Part shown: one piece after another, positions 61,288-64,000 of the stretch
Numbering within the stretch: the stretch's first letter is position 1
Layout: the number at the start of each line of letters is the position of its first letter
Origin: Rhyacichthys aspro
Taxonomy: Eukaryota; Chordata; Actinopteri; Gobiiformes; Rhyacichthyidae
Reading direction: 5' to 3'
NCBI GenBank assembly: GCA_036850595.1
Contig: CM072168.1
Location: 19,149,982 to 19,213,981, forward strand
DNA: 64,000 nt
The notes under the pieces: generated by a model
Seen by the model: only the letters and a program-made list of their open reading frames with translations
What the model was told of the DNA's origin: nothing
Databases searched by the model: none
Program-made: the position numbers and the translations under genes

Positions 61288-63579
61288 AACTATGAAACGG
61301 TGAAATAAAAAATGTTATTGTTGACAAACTCATTTTCTTAAGTTATGGCTGAGCCTTAAACATCACAGTCATGTCCAATACACTGTTTATAAACTCAACT
61401 TTTACATCTTTAACATGACATTATTCCAACTACACATACATTTGTTTTCAGATATACTTACATGTACATGCACCGACTGCCTTTATGTCCTATTATTACG
61501 TCTGTTTCTTCTGATATGAACCACTCCTGAGAGCAAACAGGAAACTGCAGTTTGCTTTATTTGTTGAGCTGCCTCTTCAACACCAACAGTAAGAGATTGA
61601 ATTTGTTTATTTCAAGCCATTCTTGTTAATAGACTTATTTGTATAAACTATTGGAACATATTTACTTATCAAATGCCAATGGCTTAACTACCTATATGAC
61701 TACGAACTATAAATTCTATCAGTATATTCTCTTTGTGCTTTTTGAGTACAAATGTGACTCTCTGAACATGCTCAAAAAGTCTTCAAGCCCAATGAAAAAA
61801 CCCCCTGAAAAATCATAATACTTTAGGACATTATGAGCTCTTTGCAGAAAAATGTGAGTTTACATAAATGGTCCTCGGTAGACACACAGGGCATGTCAAG
61901 GCAAACAAACTATTATATTAGTTTCTCAAAACACATGGGATCAATGAGGTCGACGGGGGCCACGGCCTTTCAACAACTGGACGGCGGCCATTTTAACTCA
62001 AACATGAGATGGCCATATGTAATAGACCTTATATTGTTTTTAGATATCTCCTCCTTTGATTTCAAAGCACCAAAAAAGTTATGAATTACTTTGTAGATGT
62101 GTTTGGAGTGTGGCTGTTACAAGTCCATTGTTTGGGTTTATAACTTGCTCTGTACATATATTTACATTGCAGTGAAAACTACACTTCAAATACCCAATTG
62201 TTGAAGGAGGAGGGTCTTTATCAATGTTTCTGTTTATACATTGCATTTATTAAAACAGCTAAGATCCTCTTGGCTGATTCTTTTTATTTTATGCCTTTAT
62301 ATTAAGCAAAGGAAATGGACACTTTTATTCTACTCTAAAAACACCAGAACAATATTCTGACATGTATTTTGGGGTCAACACAGGTCACAGAGATGTGGAG
62401 AGTGGTATGAAGCCAGTCACTTTACATAGAACAGCACAAGGTGGCATTAGTCCTTATTTGTATAGTACGTCAAGTCCTTTGATTAAATCTGCCTTAATTT
62501 GCAAAAACAAAATGTTGATTTAAAATTGTGTTTCTTTAAATACTGTGAATACTGAATTTGGATCCGTGACAAAAGCAGGTGCAATGATCCCAATCCACTG
62601 CTTGGAGTGAATCTTTAAATGCAGGATTTGGGAAGAATGAACTGAGTTTGAGTGATTGTTGTGATTGATTCCAGTCATTTGAAACAGTAAACTGGAACTA
62701 GAAGCAACCAAAGGAAGTATGTGCTTCAGGGATGAACCTGCGGCTAGAATTATGGATATAGAGTAATGAGCGTAAATATGCTGGTGTTTTACCAACAAGG
62801 GTTTTGTAAATGAAGAGGTCCCAGTGGGTGTGTGTTTGGGAGTGGAGTGAGGCTGCAGTGGTGGGCGTTAAAGGAAGCTCCAGTCACAAAACGGAGAGCA
62901 GAGTCGTAAATGACGTGGAACTGTCATTTTGAGCTAAGTTGTTTTGCAGAGTGGGTTAATGAGGATTTATTACGGCAGAGAAAACCTAAGTGTTAATGTG
63001 TGATTTAAATGAGAACAGGTTGAGATACTAAGAGTTAACACAATCTATCACTGTTCCATCTAAAGAGGAAAGTGTTAAAGGGCAGTGGATTTGTGACAAG
63101 TTTCTACTGAAGAAATTTAGTACTGATCATGCATTTAGTTTTATTTGTATTTAGTAGAAAACAGTTTGGAGAATGTGTATTTAACTCTATTGAAGCTATT
63201 ATAAGGTATTATGTGATTCATAATGACATCTCCACCTTTTTTTTTTTTTTTTTTTACACATTTTACCTATAAGTTTACAAGTTGTGCCTTTAAATCTCAA
63301 ATGGTGTAACCATAGAATTATTAAGTGTTAACAGATTAAGATCAATAGGCATTTAGTCTTCAGAACCAGAATCAGAATCAGAATCATTTATTAATGGCCA
63401 CACAAGTTGGTGAATGCACTTTTAGTCAAATGAGATGTAACTTCAACCTGTTTGTGTTTGAGTGGAGTCAGTGTGTGTTTGTGGTGGGTTTTCAGCACCA
63501 CCTGCTGGTGTGGCTGCATATTACAGTAGAATGGAACATGAGATTTAAATTACAGCACTGTTTAAAGTAAAGGAGAGTA
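61288..63579. other. Non-coding region, copy of 19397-21687
   Basis: No gene is seen. The open frame beginning at 61833 is shorter than its left counterpart because of a one-base difference, which argues against coding function. Confidence 0.4.
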
Positions 63580-64000
63580 CCGTATTTTCCGGACTATAAG
63601 CCGCTACTTTTTGAACCATGCGGCTTATACAGAGATGCGGCTTTTCTATGAATTTTTCTTCAGCCCTCAGGGGCGCTCTAGCAGGAAGTGCAAAAACGAG
63701 GCAGCGGTAGTCAGTACAAACAAAGCGCCAGTTTTCATTCTTAGCACATGCAACCCAAGACACAACAGCAAAATACGGTAATATTTTTACACCCTCTCGC
63801 GACTTTAATAGTTGCGCAGTTGCGCTTTAACAGTGCGCAGGAAGAAAAAGTGACAGTGGTTTGGTGTTCAGTGGTTTCAGTACGCAGGAGGAAGAAAAAT
63901 AAAGCAGCTTGGTTTTAGTGCACAGGAGGAAGATGAATAAAACCATCAATGACTTTTCTGTTTTGTTTGATCAGCACTTTTACTGCCGCGTTACAGGCAC
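63580..64000. mobile_element. TA-flanked DNA transposon, left part (copy of 21690-22309)
   Basis: Begins CCGTATTTTCCGGACTATA after TA and is cut by the window end before its right terminal repeat. Confidence 0.8.

Larger units (their letters stand above)
42674..64000. repeat. Right copy of the >21-kb segmental duplication
   Basis: Matches 820-22109 throughout and is cut by the window end inside the TA-flanked transposon. Counterparts of genes 5b and 4 and the Rex3-like LINE are not reached. Confidence 0.93.

Overview
The window is eukaryotic, AT-rich, non-coding-dominated DNA that looks like a teleost fish genome. It has short introns with GT/AG borders, several fish-typical transposon families (a Rex3/RTE-like LINE with a GATG tail, Tc1-like remnants, TA- and TTAA-flanked MITEs, a tRNA-headed SINE), and a local cluster of secreted C-type lectin genes. 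No species can be named from the sequence alone.

The coding content is one family. The ancestral gene has five exons: a 34-37 nt exon for a short hydrophobic leader; two exons of about 330-400 nt, each one C-type lectin domain (CTLD) flanked by phase-1 introns; a 92-95 nt exon; and a last exon that completes a conserved non-lectin tail of about 60 residues. There is no transmembrane segment, so the products should be secreted two-CTLD lectins. Gene 1 (1312-3790, +), gene 3 (12056-15378, -), gene 4 (23496-25878, +), gene 6 (38786-41169, +), gene 7 (43192-45669, +) and gene 3' (53975-57281, -) look intact. Gene 2 and its copy 2' (5172-7832 and 47051-49637, +) are pseudogenes broken by a stop codon, exon loss and a solo-LTR-like insertion. 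Genes 5a (-) and 5b (+), at 30003-32323, are an inverted, degenerate pair.

The layout is dominated by duplication. Positions 820-22109 recur at 42674-64000 and run off the window, so the repeat step is about 41.9 kb. A smaller, older tandem step relates the gene 6 module (35195-42185) to the gene 7 module (from 42190). Two transposon presence/absence differences help order these events: a 102-bp MITE sits in genes 1 and 7 but not 6, and a 2.56-kb TTAA-flanked insert lies upstream of gene 6 but not gene 7.

The rest is transposon debris: a non-LTR reverse transcriptase of possible R4/REL type (minus strand, about 8.5-10.2 kb and its copy), a deleted Tc1-like element, an L2/Rex1-like RT fragment, a tRNA-derived SINE, a Rex3-like LINE at 26.7-28.8 kb, and several unassigned repeats. 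The lectin genes probably work as a family of secreted sugar- or pathogen-binding proteins whose binding sites have diverged (EPN, QPN, QPD and EPD motifs). That role is inferred from the domain family and is not shown here.
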